Assembly: GCF_900112235.1 (NCBI RefSeq)
Contig: NZ_FOLH01000002.1
Span: 434,001 to 498,000, forward strand
DNA length: 64,000 nt
Origin: Marinospirillum celere
GTDB taxonomy: Bacteria; Pseudomonadota; Gammaproteobacteria; Pseudomonadales; Halomonadaceae
Direction of reading: 5' to 3'
A model generated the notes under the pieces. That model was not told the DNA's origin. It searched no databases and saw only the letters and a program-made list of their open reading frames with translations. Below are positions 16,341 to 25,281 of this stretch, piece by piece. The position numbers were made by a program, and so were the translations under genes. Position 1 is the first letter of the stretch; every line of letters begins with the position of its first letter.

Positions 16341-18035
16341 TTAAATCGCTCCGCTATCCCTGAGTTGGTTGAAGATTGCCTGGGCTGCGTTATCAGCTTC
16401 CAGCTTCAGGGGTGTTTCCAGCCCGCTGATTTGCGCCTGAAGGCCGGGTTGATCCGAGGCGCTGGCGGTGAGTAGCAAAAGCCCTTTGCTGAGTAACAGC
16501 TGCTCCAGTGCAGGCTGTTGGCGGGCTAGTTCCTGGCTGAGTTCCTCGTCTGTCAGCAGCAGGGGCAGGCGTCCGCGGTCAAACAGCAGGCGCTCCAGCT
16601 GTTGCAGCACTTCTCTGCGCAGCCGTGCATCATCACCACTAAGTTCAATCTTGACGGCCTTTTGCCCCAGGCGCGCAGCTCTTTCTTCTGCGGTAACGGG
16701 TTGCTGGTTGGCAACTCGGGAAGCAGCATCCTGCCCAGCTGTTTGTACCATACCCGCCGCAGCGGTGGCCTGGTTGAAGCGATCAACCAGAATAAAGCTG
16801 CCGGTGTTGGGCAGTTCGGCATAGGCATCCGCAGCCAGGGGTTTTTCCAGTTGAATTTCCACCCGGGCAATTTCATTGAGCTCCAGGCTGGCGGTTGGCT
16901 GGCGCTCCAGGGTGTTGACCTGAGTTTTGTAGTGCAAAGCCGTAACCTGGGCATTGACCTGGTTGGGGCCCAGTTTCAGCAGATAGGTTTTGCCAGGCAC
17001 TAGGGGTTCTTCAGCCATCCAAACCAGTTCCGCTTCGAAGCGTTCCAGTATGCGTGGCTCCTCACCTGTGCGTACCAGCAGGTCACCACGGGAAATATCA
17101 ATTTCATCTTCAAGGGTCAGGGTAACGGCCATGGGTGCATAGGCTCTTTCCAGTTCCCCTTCGTAGGTGACGATGGATTGCACGCGGCTGGTTTTTCCTG
17201 AAGGCAGCGCGGTAATCGAGTCGCCCGGCTTAACTTCCCCGGAAGCCAGGGTGCCGCAGTAACCCCGAAAGTTGAGGTGAGGGCGGTTGACGTATTGAAC
17301 CGGAAAACGCAGCGGTTGGTGGCTGGTGTCTTCCCGGGTATCGACACTTTCCAGTAGCTCCATTAGGGGCTGACCGGAATACCAGCTCATTGCCTCTGAA
17401 GGCGTTACCACGTTGTCACCCTTGAGGGCCGACAGGGGCACAAAATGCACTTCGGGTACATTCAGGCCATCAGTGAATTTCAGGTAGTCTTCACGAATCT
17501 GGTTGAAGGTTTCTTCACTATAATCCACCAGATCCATCTTGTTGATGGCGACCACCAGATGCTTGATGCCCAGTAAGGAAACCAGATAGGTGTGGCGGCA
17601 GGTCTGAACCTGAACCCCTTGGCGGGCATCAATCAGGATAATCGCCAGCTCACAGTTGGAGGCACCGGTGACCATATTGCGGGTGTACTGCTCATGGCCG
17701 GGGGTGTCGGCAATAATGAATTTGCGTCGAGTAGTGGAAAAGTAGCGGTAGGCCACATCAATGGTAATGCCCTGCTCGCGCTCTGCTTGCAGGCCATCCA
17801 CCAGCAATGCCAGGTCAATATCCTCGCCTGTGGTGCCGCTGGTTTTGCTGTCTTTTTCCAGGGCTTCCAGTTGATCCTCATAGATCATCTTGCTGTCATG
17901 CAGCAGACGACCGATCAGGGTGGACTTACCATCATCGACACTGCCGCAGGTTAAAAGGCGCAGCAGTTGCTTGTCTTCATGCTGTTTAAGGTAAGCATGG
18001 ATATCTTCGGCTATCAGTTCTGACTGGTGTGACAT
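16341..18035 (-). CDS. cysN: Sulfate adenylyltransferase GTPase subunit CysN with a decayed C-terminal APS-kinase domain
   Basis: With CysD it makes APS from sulfate and ATP, driven by GTP hydrolysis. Of 564 residues, about 1-245 are the GTPase ([34 protein letters not shown]) and 245-440 the EF-Tu-like beta domains. Residues ~455-564 align by eye with Cys[19 protein letters not shown] stands where the P-loop should be, [19 protein letters not shown] matches the 'LHxxGxxTYLLDGDN' part, and [15 protein letters not shown] matches 'VEAGLVVLTAFIS'. The P-loop GxSGxGKS and the DGDNxRHG motif are lost, and the domain is about half length. APS-kinase activity is therefore not expected. RBS GAGGAA precedes ATG. 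A REP-like palindrome separates it from cysD. Confidence 0.95.
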   Translation of the reverse strand: MSHQSELIAEDIHAYLKQHEDKQLLRLLTCGSVDDGKSTLIGRLLHDSKMIYEDQLEALEKDSKTSGTTGEDIDLALLVDGLQAEREQGITIDVAYRYFSTTRRKFIIADTPGHEQYTRNMVTGASNCELAIILIDARQGVQVQTCRHTYLVSLLGIKHLVVAINKMDLVDYSEETFNQIREDYLKFTDGLNVPEVHFVPLSALKGDNVVTPSEAMSWYSGQPLMELLESVDTREDTSHQPLRFPVQYVNRPHLNFRGYCGTLASGEVKPGDSITALPSGKTSRVQSIVTYEGELERAYAPMAVTLTLEDEIDISRGDLLVRTGEEPRILERFEAELVWMAEEPLVPGKTYLLKLGPNQVNAQVTALHYKTQVNTLERQPTASLELNEIARVEIQLEKPLAADAYAELPNTGSFILVDRFNQATAAAGMVQTAGQDAASRVANQQPVTAEERAARLGQKAVKIELSGDDARLRREVLQQLERLLFDRGRLPLLLTDEELSQELARQQPALEQLLLSKGLLLLTASASDQPGLQAQISGLETPLKLEADNAAQAIFNQLRDSGAI

Positions 18036-18069
18036 CTTAATTCCTCGGGCTAGTCATCATGAGTCTGAA

Positions 18070-18104
18070 TTCATCGCTTGCGGAGCAAGCTCCCACAGGG
18101 GCAA
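18070..18104. repeat. REP-like palindrome between cysD and cysN
   Basis: The sequence TCGCTTGCGGAGCAAGC followed by TCCCACAGGGGC contains GCTTGC-GGA-GCAAGC. It resembles the intergenic GAGCAAGCTC...CCACAGG repeats common in pseudomonads and relatives. I found only this copy in the window. It sits inside the cysDN operon and may affect transcript processing. Confidence 0.6.
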
Positions 18105-18116
18105 TCATTAGGCTCA

Positions 18117-19034
18117 TTAGAAATAGCCCTCCATCTTCTTCTGCTCCATGGAGCCGCGGGCATCCTTGTCAATCATGCGGCCCTGACGTTCGGAGGTGGT
18201 GGTTAGCAGCATTTCCTGAATAATATCGGGCAGGGTGGCTGCTTCGGATTCAATAGCGCCTGTTAAGGGGTAACAGCCCAGGGTGCGGAAGCGCACCTTT
18301 TTCATTTGTGGGGTTTCGCCGGGCTCCAGCGGTAGGCGGTCGTCATCAACCATAATCCAGGTGCCATCTCTTTCGACAACCGGGCGCTCTGCAGCGTAGT
18401 AAAGAGGTACGATGGGCAGGATTTCCAGCCAGATGTATTGCCAGATATCCAGTTCCGTCCAGTTGGACAAGGGGAAGACACGAATACTTTCACCCTTTGT
18501 GACCTGGGTGTTGTAGGTATTCCACAGCTCCGGGCGTTGGTTTTTGGGATCCCAGCGGTGGTTTTTATCGCGGAAAGAGAAAATACGCTCCTTGGCACGG
18601 GACTTTTCTTCATCCCGCCGGGCACCACCAAAGGCGGCATCAAAGCCGTATTTGTTCAAGGCCTGCTTGAGGCTCTGGGTTTTCATGATATCCGTGTGCA
18701 GTGCGGAACCGTGAACCATGGGGTTGATGTTCATATCCACACCTTCCTGGTTAATATGCACCAGCAGCTCCATACCCGCTTCCTTGGCCATGCGGTTGCG
18801 AAACTCAATCATCTCCCGGAATTTCCAGGTGGTATCCACGTGCAAAAGCGGGAAGGGCGGTGTGCCTGGTGCAAAAGCCTTGCGGGCCAGATGCAACATC
18901 ACTGTGGAATCCTTGCCGACCGAATAGAGCATCACCGGATTATCAAAACTGGCGGCAACTTCACGGATGATGTGAATACTTTCCGCTTCCAGTTGCTTGA
19001 GATGGGTAAGCCGCTCAGGTGCTGGCTGGGGCAT
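18117..19034 (-). CDS. cysD: Sulfate adenylyltransferase small subunit CysD
   Basis: ATP-sulfurylase subunit of the N-type PP-loop family, partner of CysN. From ATG 19034 it has 305 residues and begins [20 protein letters not shown], the usual CysD start, with RBS AGGAG 9 bp upstream; a longer in-frame start at 19094 lacks support. The PP-loop [15 protein letters not shown] lies near residue 35. [34 protein letters not shown] and the C-terminal [13 protein letters not shown] are family hallmarks. cysN follows after 81 bp. Confidence 0.97.
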   Translation of the reverse strand: MPQPAPERLTHLKQLEAESIHIIREVAASFDNPVMLYSVGKDSTVMLHLARKAFAPGTPPFPLLHVDTTWKFREMIEFRNRMAKEAGMELLVHINQEGVDMNINPMVHGSALHTDIMKTQSLKQALNKYGFDAAFGGARRDEEKSRAKERIFSFRDKNHRWDPKNQRPELWNTYNTQVTKGESIRVFPLSNWTELDIWQYIWLEILPIVPLYYAAERPVVERDGTWIMVDDDRLPLEPGETPQMKKVRFRTLGCYPLTGAIESEAATLPDIIQEMLLTTTSERQGRMIDKDARGSMEQKKMEGYF

Positions 19035-19219
19035 GCGATAAACTCCTGTTGATTCTGAATGCCAGCCAGTATGCCTTGGGTTAATCCAAACCAAAAAGAA
19101 TATCTAGGAATTTTGTAATGCTCTTTTGGGATATCGGGGCTTTTCTTCTGGTTATATCAAAATGATCATTAAGTATTTTATGCTATAAGAGATAGGAGTT
19201 ACCCTTGCCAGCATTATTA

Positions 19220-19347
19220 GCTGAGAAGCTGCTTTGGCTCGGTCTTGTTGATCAGGACGCGTAAATACGTCCGTGTAAGCTCTGGCAACAACTTCCTGTT
19301 GTTGACAGCCTGATCATTCAAGACTCTCACCCACAGCTGGCCTCAGC
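19220..19347. repeat. Dispersed structured repeat, copy 2 (between cysD and cysI)
   Basis: The core 19251-19314 begins ATCAGGACGCGTAAATACG, continues CCGTGTAAGCTCTGG and ends GACAGCCTGAT. The inner hairpin is CAACAAC-TTCCT-GTTGTTG. Imperfect outer arms extend from GCTGAG at 19220 to CTCAGC at 19347, including GGTCTTGTTGATCAGG against CCTGATCATTCAAGAC. Outer and inner stem sequences differ from copies 1 and 3, but pairing is kept. It lies in the promoter region of cysI. Confidence 0.85.
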
Positions 19348-19380
19348 ACTCAATATTCAAGATGAAGGTGGCCTAGCCCT

Positions 19381-21036
19381 ATGTACACGTATAACCAAGT
19401 CGATCAACAGCTGGTGGATGAGCGGGTTGCTCAGTACCGTGACCAGACACGCCGTTATCTAGCCGGTGATTTGCCGGAGGAGGAGTTTCTGGCCCTGCGG
19501 CTGATGAATGGGCTTTATGTTCAACGTCAGGCACCGATGCTGCGGGTGGCGATTCCTTACGGTACTTTTTCTGCCACTCAGATGCGCGCCTTTGCTCATA
19601 TCGCTCGTACCTGGGACAAGGGTTATGGTCATTTCACCACCCGCACCAATATTCAGTTTAATTGGCCAAAGCTGGAAGAGGTGCCGGATATTCTGGCTGA
19701 ATTAGCCAAAGTGCAGATGCATGCCATTCAGACTTCAGGCAACTGTATCCGTAACACCACCACTGACCCTCTGGCGGGGGTCGCAGCTGATGAGGTGGAA
19801 GACCCACGCCCCTGGTGTGAGTTGATTCGCCAGTGGTCGACGCTGCATCCTGAGTTTGCTTATCTACCGCGCAAGTTCAAGATTGCCGTCAGTGGTGGCC
19901 CTAAAGATCGTGCTTCAGCCCGAGTCCATGATATCGGCCTAGAGCTGGTTCGTAATGCCGCAGGCGAAACCGGTTTTAAAGTCCTGGTGGGTGGTGGCCT
20001 GGGTCGTACCCCTTTTATTGGCAAGGTGATTCGTGACTACCTGGAACCGGAAGAGCTGTTTAGTTATCTGGAAGCCATCCTACGGATCTACAACCTGAAA
20101 GGCCGTCGTGATAACAAATACAAGGCACGCATCAAAATACTGGTTGCTGCTTTGGGTATTGATGAGTTTCGTCGCTTGGTTGAAAAGGAATGGCAGCATC
20201 TTAAAGGAGGTGAGCTGCGCCTGACCCAGGAGCGGATAGATGAAATCAAGGCTCACTTCCAGCCTTTTGAGTATGCCGCTGAAGCAGCCGAGGATCGTAG
20301 TCTGCAACAGGCGCTGGATACCAGCGAAGATTTTCGGGTTTGGTATCAACAAAATACCCAGGAGCACAAGGTAGCGGGTTATCGGGTGGTGCATTTATCT
20401 CTGAAACCCCTGCTGGGCGCACCCGGAGATATTACTGAGCAGCAGATGGATGTGGTGGCTGATCTGGCCGATGCCTTTAGTTTTGGTGAAATTCGTGCTA
20501 CCCAGGATCAGAACCTGGTGTTGACCGATGTGCAGCAAAAGGATCTCTATGCACTCTGGCAGCGTCTTCAGGATGCTCAGCTGGCGCGCGCCAACATCAA
20601 TACCCTGACCGACATGATTGTCTGCCCGGGCTTTGATTTCTGTAACCTGGCCAATGCCCGTACTCTGAATATTGCCGATGAAATCAATCAGGCCTTCGAA
20701 GACCTGGATTACCTGCATGATCTGGGCGATATCCAGTTGAACATGTCGGGCTGTATTAATGCCTGTGCTCACCACCATATCGGCCATATCGGGATTCTGG
20801 GCGTCGATAAGAAGGGTGAGGACTGGTATCAGATTACCCTGGGTGGTAGTGCCACAGAAAATGCCAAGTTGGGTAAGGTGCTAGGCCGGGCTGTGCCTGC
20901 TGACCAGGTGCCCGCGACCCTGCGGACACTGCTGGAAACCTACCTGGAACTGCGTGAAGAAGGTGAAAGCTTTGTCCAGGCCTATGAGCGTGTGGGCATC
21001 GAACCTTTCAAGAAAGCGGTTTATCAGCCAGCTTAA
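19381..21036 (+). CDS. cysI: Sulfite reductase hemoprotein, Pseudomonas-type CysI
   Basis: Reduces sulfite to sulfide with siroheme and a 4Fe-4S cluster; possibly ferredoxin- or NADPH-linked, as no cysJ is visible. At 551 residues it has the length of the Pseudomonas-type enzyme. Two duplicated ferredoxin-like halves are visible (YGHFTTRTNIQFNWP; GEIRATQDQNLVLTDV). The cluster cysteines are CPGFDFC (about C415/C421) and CINAC (about C458/C462). QTSGNCIRNTTTDPLAG is typical. The DUF934 gene that often follows this type of cysI is instead at 37868, next to cysH. The 3' end overlaps the convergent exporter gene by 29 bp. Confidence 0.93.
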   Translation: MYTYNQVDQQLVDERVAQYRDQTRRYLAGDLPEEEFLALRLMNGLYVQRQAPMLRVAIPYGTFSATQMRAFAHIARTWDKGYGHFTTRTNIQFNWPKLEEVPDILAELAKVQMHAIQTSGNCIRNTTTDPLAGVAADEVEDPRPWCELIRQWSTLHPEFAYLPRKFKIAVSGGPKDRASARVHDIGLELVRNAAGETGFKVLVGGGLGRTPFIGKVIRDYLEPEELFSYLEAILRIYNLKGRRDNKYKARIKILVAALGIDEFRRLVEKEWQHLKGGELRLTQERIDEIKAHFQPFEYAAEAAEDRSLQQALDTSEDFRVWYQQNTQEHKVAGYRVVHLSLKPLLGAPGDITEQQMDVVADLADAFSFGEIRATQDQNLVLTDVQQKDLYALWQRLQDAQLARANINTLTDMIVCPGFDFCNLANARTLNIADEINQAFEDLDYLHDLGDIQLNMSGCINACAHHHIGHIGILGVDKKGEDWYQITLGGSATENAKLGKVLGRAVPADQVPATLRTLLETYLELREEGESFVQAYERVGIEPFKKAVYQPA

Positions 21037-21886
21037 AGGAGTGCCTGGTGCGCTGTCGCCAGGCGATCAGTAGCAGCGGGATGACAATCATGCTGCTGCC
21101 GATGACAAACCAGAGATCGGGCACTTCTGCAAAGAACATCCAGCCCAGGGCCACCGCCCAGATCAGGCCAGTGTATTCAGCACTGGTCACCTGGTTGGCA
21201 TCGACCTGTTGATAGGCCAAAAGCACGGTGATGTTGTAACCCAGAATAAAAACTGATGAAGCCAGGGCATAGACCAGCAACTGAGGGTTCCAACCAGCCC
21301 CTTCCCACCAGGCCAAGACCGCTGCGGTGGGCAGGATCAGCAAATACCCCAGGAAAAGCTTGTGAACCGTGCTTTGTGTTTTGGGCAGTTTGCGAACCAA
21401 CACGGCACTAATCGCCAGGGCAAAGGCTGAGCCTAGTGCAGCCAGTGCGGCCCAGTTCACTTCCACGGGTCGTAAAATGACCAGAATACCCAAGAAGCCA
21501 CTAACTACAGCCAAAAAACTCAGGGCTGACAATCTTTCCTTGAAAAATACTACTGACAAAAGCATCACCAGCAAGGGCGCTGCATAAAAAATAGCATTGG
21601 CGGTGGCCAGGGGCAGATGCATCAAGGCCAGTACCATGCAGAGAATACCGCCCAGATGAATATGAGCTCTTAGTGTGTGCAGCTTCCAGCCGGTAAAAAG
21701 CTCTGAAGAGTTAATCTTTTTAAATAGAGGTAAAAGCACCAGCAGGGTGAAGAGGCAACGCAAAAAGGCAAACTGGAAAATAGGGGTGCCCGGCTCCAGC
21801 AGCTTGATCACGACATCAGAAAGAATCGCCAGCGCATTACCTAAAATGAGTAAGAAGATGGCACTGTTGACGGTTTTTCCTGACAT
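21008..21886 (-). CDS. EamA/DMT-family transporter
   Basis: 292-residue membrane protein with about ten hydrophobic segments and two EamA repeats, for example VVFFKERLSALSFLAVVSGFLGI and AEYTGLIWAVALGWMFFAEVPD, each ending in the conserved 'G.....E' pattern. Members export metabolites or take up small solutes; the substrate is unknown. RBS AAGGAG precedes ATG 21886. It is divergent from the LysR gene, a common arrangement for a regulator and its target exporter. Confidence 0.85.
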   Translation of the reverse strand: MSGKTVNSAIFLLILGNALAILSDVVIKLLEPGTPIFQFAFLRCLFTLLVLLPLFKKINSSELFTGWKLHTLRAHIHLGGILCMVLALMHLPLATANAIFYAAPLLVMLLSVVFFKERLSALSFLAVVSGFLGILVILRPVEVNWAALAALGSAFALAISAVLVRKLPKTQSTVHKLFLGYLLILPTAAVLAWWEGAGWNPQLLVYALASSVFILGYNITVLLAYQQVDANQVTSAEYTGLIWAVALGWMFFAEVPDLWFVIGSSMIVIPLLLIAWRQRTRHSFKLADKPLS

Positions 21887-22038
21887 AAAAAACTCCTTGA
21901 AATAGTTGATATCCAGATGATTATTTTGATTTTTTGATCAATTAAAGGCTTTCTCTGTGAAAGGGTGTTGACTAGCTTAAGCGGGTTTCTTTATCTGATA
22001 AAATGATCTTTTGTTGCCATCCATTAGAAAATTAGATA

Positions 22039-22971
22039 ATGAAATTGCCACCCTTGAAATCTCTACCGGTTTTTGAAGCTGTCGCTCGCTTGAACAGCTT
22101 TTCGCTGGCTGCTGAAGAGTTGTCGATTACCCAGAGTGCAGTCAGTCATCAGATCAAACAGTTGGAAACCTACCTGGGGGAGCCCTTGTTTTTACGCAGT
22201 GGTCGTCACCTGCGTTTGACGGAGGAAGGTCGGCAGTATCAGGAAGCGGTCACTTCATCCTTGATGCAGTTGGAAAAAGCCAGTAGTCGACTCTTAGGTC
22301 AGGAAAAGGCGCGCCTTCGTTTGAGTGTTTACAGTTCTTTTGCTGTGCGCTGGTTGGTGCCACGTCTGCCGGACTTGCAGTCTTCTTGCCCCCAGGTAGA
22401 ACTGTCTTTGGAAATGACCGGTGAAAACCCAGTGCTCTCGGACCGGGTCGGGGACTGCTTTATCACCATCCAAAAAACCTCACCGGCTTTTGATTACGAG
22501 CTTTTGTATGAAGAACAGCTCTTTCCGGTAGTCAGTCAGGATTACTGGCACCGGATGCAACGCGAGCTGCAGCTGACTTCCTCTGATGCCCGGCTGACAG
22601 CAGACGACCTGCTGCGCTACCCGCTGCTATCCACCCACAGTATCTACCAGCGTGCAGCGGGTGATTGGCAAGCCTGGTTTGCGGCTTTAGGGAAGGAGCT
22701 GCCTGCCCAGGCTCACCTTCAACACTTCAGTCATATGTTGTTGGCCTTGGAAGCGGCCCGTTTCCATCAGGGGGTCGCCCTGACCAATGACTATATGCTC
22801 AGCAACCGCAAGGATGCTGATGACTTTGTTCGTCTGCCTTGTCATGCCGTGGCAACCGGGGATCACTTCTACTTCGCTTGGAAGCAGGCCCGGCGCCAGG
22901 AAACAGGTATTCAACTGTTCAGGCGTTGGTTGGTTGAGCAGGCGATTCAATCAGGTTTGCGATCCGGGTAG
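22039..22971 (+). CDS. LysR-family transcriptional regulator, GcvA-like
   Basis: 310 residues. The N-terminal winged helix-turn-helix (LPVFEAVARLNSFSLAAEELSITQSAVSHQIKQLE, given as FEAVARLNSFSLAAEEL then SITQSAVSHQIKQLE) is typical of the GcvA/AmpR group, and a periplasmic-binding-like effector domain follows from about residue 90. It is divergent from the DMT exporter (152 bp between starts) and upstream of the atoE-like transporter. It could control either; the divergent exporter is the more usual target. Confidence 0.88.
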   Translation: MKLPPLKSLPVFEAVARLNSFSLAAEELSITQSAVSHQIKQLETYLGEPLFLRSGRHLRLTEEGRQYQEAVTSSLMQLEKASSRLLGQEKARLRLSVYSSFAVRWLVPRLPDLQSSCPQVELSLEMTGENPVLSDRVGDCFITIQKTSPAFDYELLYEEQLFPVVSQDYWHRMQRELQLTSSDARLTADDLLRYPLLSTHSIYQRAAGDWQAWFAALGKELPAQAHLQHFSHMLLALEAARFHQGVALTNDYMLSNRKDADDFVRLPCHAVATGDHFYFAWKQARRQETGIQLFRRWLVEQAIQSGLRSG

Positions 22972-23086
22972 TGGCTTTCCTTATCTTATATCTTGCAGTT
23001 AATTTGTTCTTATGCTTTAGTCGCAGTTGCAAGACACTAATGTTCCATGCTCTTGAATAACAACAATATAAATAAGGATAATAGCC

Positions 23087-24394
23087 ATGTTAAGTCGTGT
23101 TGCACAACCCTTCGTACGCGTTGTTGAGCGTTATCTTCCTGATCCTTACATCTTTGTACTCCTGCTGACTTTGGTTGCTTTTGTTGCAGCGGTACTTGTT
23201 GAAAGTAAAACCCCAATGGACGTTGTTCAGATGTGGGGTAACGGTTTTTGGGGTCTTTTGACCTTTTCCATGCAGATGCTGCTGGTTTTGCTGACGGGTT
23301 TCATGTTGGCCAGTACGCCTTTGATCAAAGGGGTTTTGGTCCGAATTGCACGCCTGGCGAAATCACCTGGGCAGGCCATTATTCTGGTCACCCTGGTGTC
23401 TTTGATGGCTAGCTGGATTAACTGGGGGTTTGGCCTGGTTATCGGTGCTCTTTTTGCACGCCAGTTGGCGAAGGTCATTAAGGTGGATTACCGGTTGTTG
23501 GTTGCCAGTGCCTACTCAGGTTTTATCGTTTGGCACGGTGGTCTGGCAGGCTCAGTACCCTTGACCATAGCGACACCTGGCCACTTCACTGAAGATCGCA
23601 TAGGGATCATAGGTACAGGCGATACAATTTTTGCTTTCTTCAACCTGGCTATCGTTGTGGCACTGTTTATTGCTGTGCCGCTGGTTAATCGTCTGATGAT
23701 GCCGGAAGAAAAGGATCGGGTTTATGTTGATGAGTCCAAACTGATTGATGAGCCGGAAATGGACACTGAAATTACCCGACCTGCAGAGCACTTGGAAAAC
23801 AGCCGTACCTTGGCTTGGTTAGTTGGTTTTGCTGGCTTGGCTTATATGGTTCACTATTTTGTGAATAGCGGTACTCTGAACCTGAATGTGGTGAATTTCA
23901 CCTTTCTGTTCTTGGCCATTATTCTTCACCAAACGCCAAGACGTTTGTTGAACTGCCTTCAGGAAGCCATTAAAGGTGGCGCGGGCATAGTGATTCAGTT
24001 TCCTTTTTATGCCGGGATCATGGCCATCATGATTGAATCAGGTCTGGCGCAAACCATCTCTTCAGGTTTCGTAGCCATTGCCAGTGAAACCAGCTTGCCT
24101 TTCTGGAGCTTTATCAGTGCCGGCTTACTCAATATCTTTGTGCCTTCAGGTGGCGGCCAATGGGCTGTTCAGGCACCCGTTATGTTGCCTGCCGCAGAGG
24201 CACTGGGTGCTGATGTTGCCCGAGTGGCCATGGCTGTTGCCTGGGGTGACGCCTGGACCAACCTGTTACAGCCTTTCTGGGCTTTGCCCATGCTGGCTAT
24301 TGCTGGTCTTAAGGCAAAAGACATTATGGGCTTTTGTCTGGTTCAACTCTTTATCACCGGTATTATCATCAGCCTGGGTCTGGTCTTTTTCTAA
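23087..24394 (+). CDS. atoE: Short-chain fatty acid transporter, AtoE family
   Basis: 435-residue inner-membrane permease with about 10-12 membrane spans. Family signatures include RYLPDPYIFVLLLTL, WINWGFGLVIGALFAR, YSGFIVWHGGLAGSVPL and NIFVPSGGGQWAVQAPVM. AtoE-type proteins import short-chain fatty acids such as butyrate or acetoacetate. No ato catabolic genes are beside it, so the substrate is inferred from family only. RBS AAGGATA precedes ATG. A strong hairpin follows the stop. Confidence 0.88.
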   Translation: MLSRVAQPFVRVVERYLPDPYIFVLLLTLVAFVAAVLVESKTPMDVVQMWGNGFWGLLTFSMQMLLVLLTGFMLASTPLIKGVLVRIARLAKSPGQAIILVTLVSLMASWINWGFGLVIGALFARQLAKVIKVDYRLLVASAYSGFIVWHGGLAGSVPLTIATPGHFTEDRIGIIGTGDTIFAFFNLAIVVALFIAVPLVNRLMMPEEKDRVYVDESKLIDEPEMDTEITRPAEHLENSRTLAWLVGFAGLAYMVHYFVNSGTLNLNVVNFTFLFLAIILHQTPRRLLNCLQEAIKGGAGIVIQFPFYAGIMAIMIESGLAQTISSGFVAIASETSLPFWSFISAGLLNIFVPSGGGQWAVQAPVMLPAAEALGADVARVAMAVAWGDAWTNLLQPFWALPMLAIAGLKAKDIMGFCLVQLFITGIIISLGLVFF

Positions 24395-24402
24395 GAATCA
24401 AA

Positions 24403-24429
24403 CAGCAGCCCTGAATTTCAGGGCTGCTG
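24403..24429. terminator. Convergent hairpin between atoE and cobA
   Basis: CAGCAGCCCTG-AATTT-CAGGGCTGCTG, a perfect 11-bp stem that covers the cobA stop codon. No long T run follows on either side, so it may terminate weakly or act as a bidirectional transcript end. Confidence 0.65.
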
Positions 24430-25281
24430 TACAACCTCTTCACTTAATAATTGCCCGGTGCTTTGCAACTGCCTGACAACCTGGCCGACGTAAATCAGGG
24501 TCGGGGCCTTTAGGCCTACTTGTCGGGCACAGTCAGGCATGGCTTTTAGATTGGTTAGAAATTGGCGTTGGTCTTTAAGGGTGCCTTTTTCCACAAACAG
24601 AACCGGCCAGTCTTCGGGTAGGCCATAACGCATCAGTTGCTGACTGATTTCATCGACCTTGGATAGCCCCATATAAAACACTAGGGTCTCATCCCGACGA
24701 GCCAATTCGGCCCAGTTAATCGGGCGTTCATCACAGGAGTGAGCCGTGACCAGCCGTAAACTGGGAGCAATGCGCCTTTCTGTTAAAGAAAAACCTGCCT
24801 GGGCAGCACAGCCAGCCGCAGCGGTAATTCCGGGAACCAGTTGCCACTGAATACCGGCCTGTTTCAGGGTGTCTACTTCTTCGGTTAAGCGTCCGAAAAT
24901 CAGGGGATCACCGCCTTTCAGGCGTACCACCTGCAAGCCTTGTTGGGCTAGTTCAACCAATAACTGGTTGATTTCTTGTTGAGAGCGGGAGTGCTGGCCT
25001 TTGCGTTTACCAACATAAATTTTGCGGATAGTCGATGGAATCTCACCCAATAACTCCTGGCTGACCAGGGCATCATAAACGATGACTTCTGCACTGAGCA
25101 GAAGCTTCCAACCCTTGCGGGTGATCAAATCAGGGTCACCAGGGCCAGCACCCACCAGGGCTACTTCACCGAGCTTTTTCTTCTTGGCGGGCTGCTCAGT
25201 TGGAGCCGAGGCTTTTTCCAGCAGGCTGCTCCAGTGAAAAAAGTCGAGATTCAGGGGTTTAAACAAGTTCAGTGATGCCAT
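24418..25281 (-). CDS. cobA: Uroporphyrinogen-III C-methyltransferase (SUMT)
   Basis: Methylates uroporphyrinogen III to precorrin-2, the first siroheme-specific step. From ATG 25281 it has 287 residues. A longer open frame reaches 25527 but lies inside nasA and reads as low-complexity shadow. SUMT motifs: [62 protein letters not shown]. It overlaps the nasA 3' end by 23 bp, which indicates translational coupling. In the nas operon it would feed siroheme to NirB; a second SUMT domain is in cysG at 39327. Confidence 0.93.
   Translation of the reverse strand: MASLNLFKPLNLDFFHWSSLLEKASAPTEQPAKKKKLGEVALVGAGPGDPDLITRKGWKLLLSAEVIVYDALVSQELLGEIPSTIRKIYVGKRKGQHSRSQQEINQLLVELAQQGLQVVRLKGGDPLIFGRLTEEVDTLKQAGIQWQLVPGITAAAGCAAQAGFSLTERRIAPSLRLVTAHSCDERPINWAELARRDETLVFYMGLSKVDEISQQLMRYGLPEDWPVLFVEKGTLKDQRQFLTNLKAMPDCARQVGLKAPTLIYVGQVVRQLQSTGQLLSEEVVQQP

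Noticed and set aside
19035-19094. 20-residue N-terminal extension of cysD
   Set aside because: ATG 19034 has a good RBS and gives the family-typical start and length.
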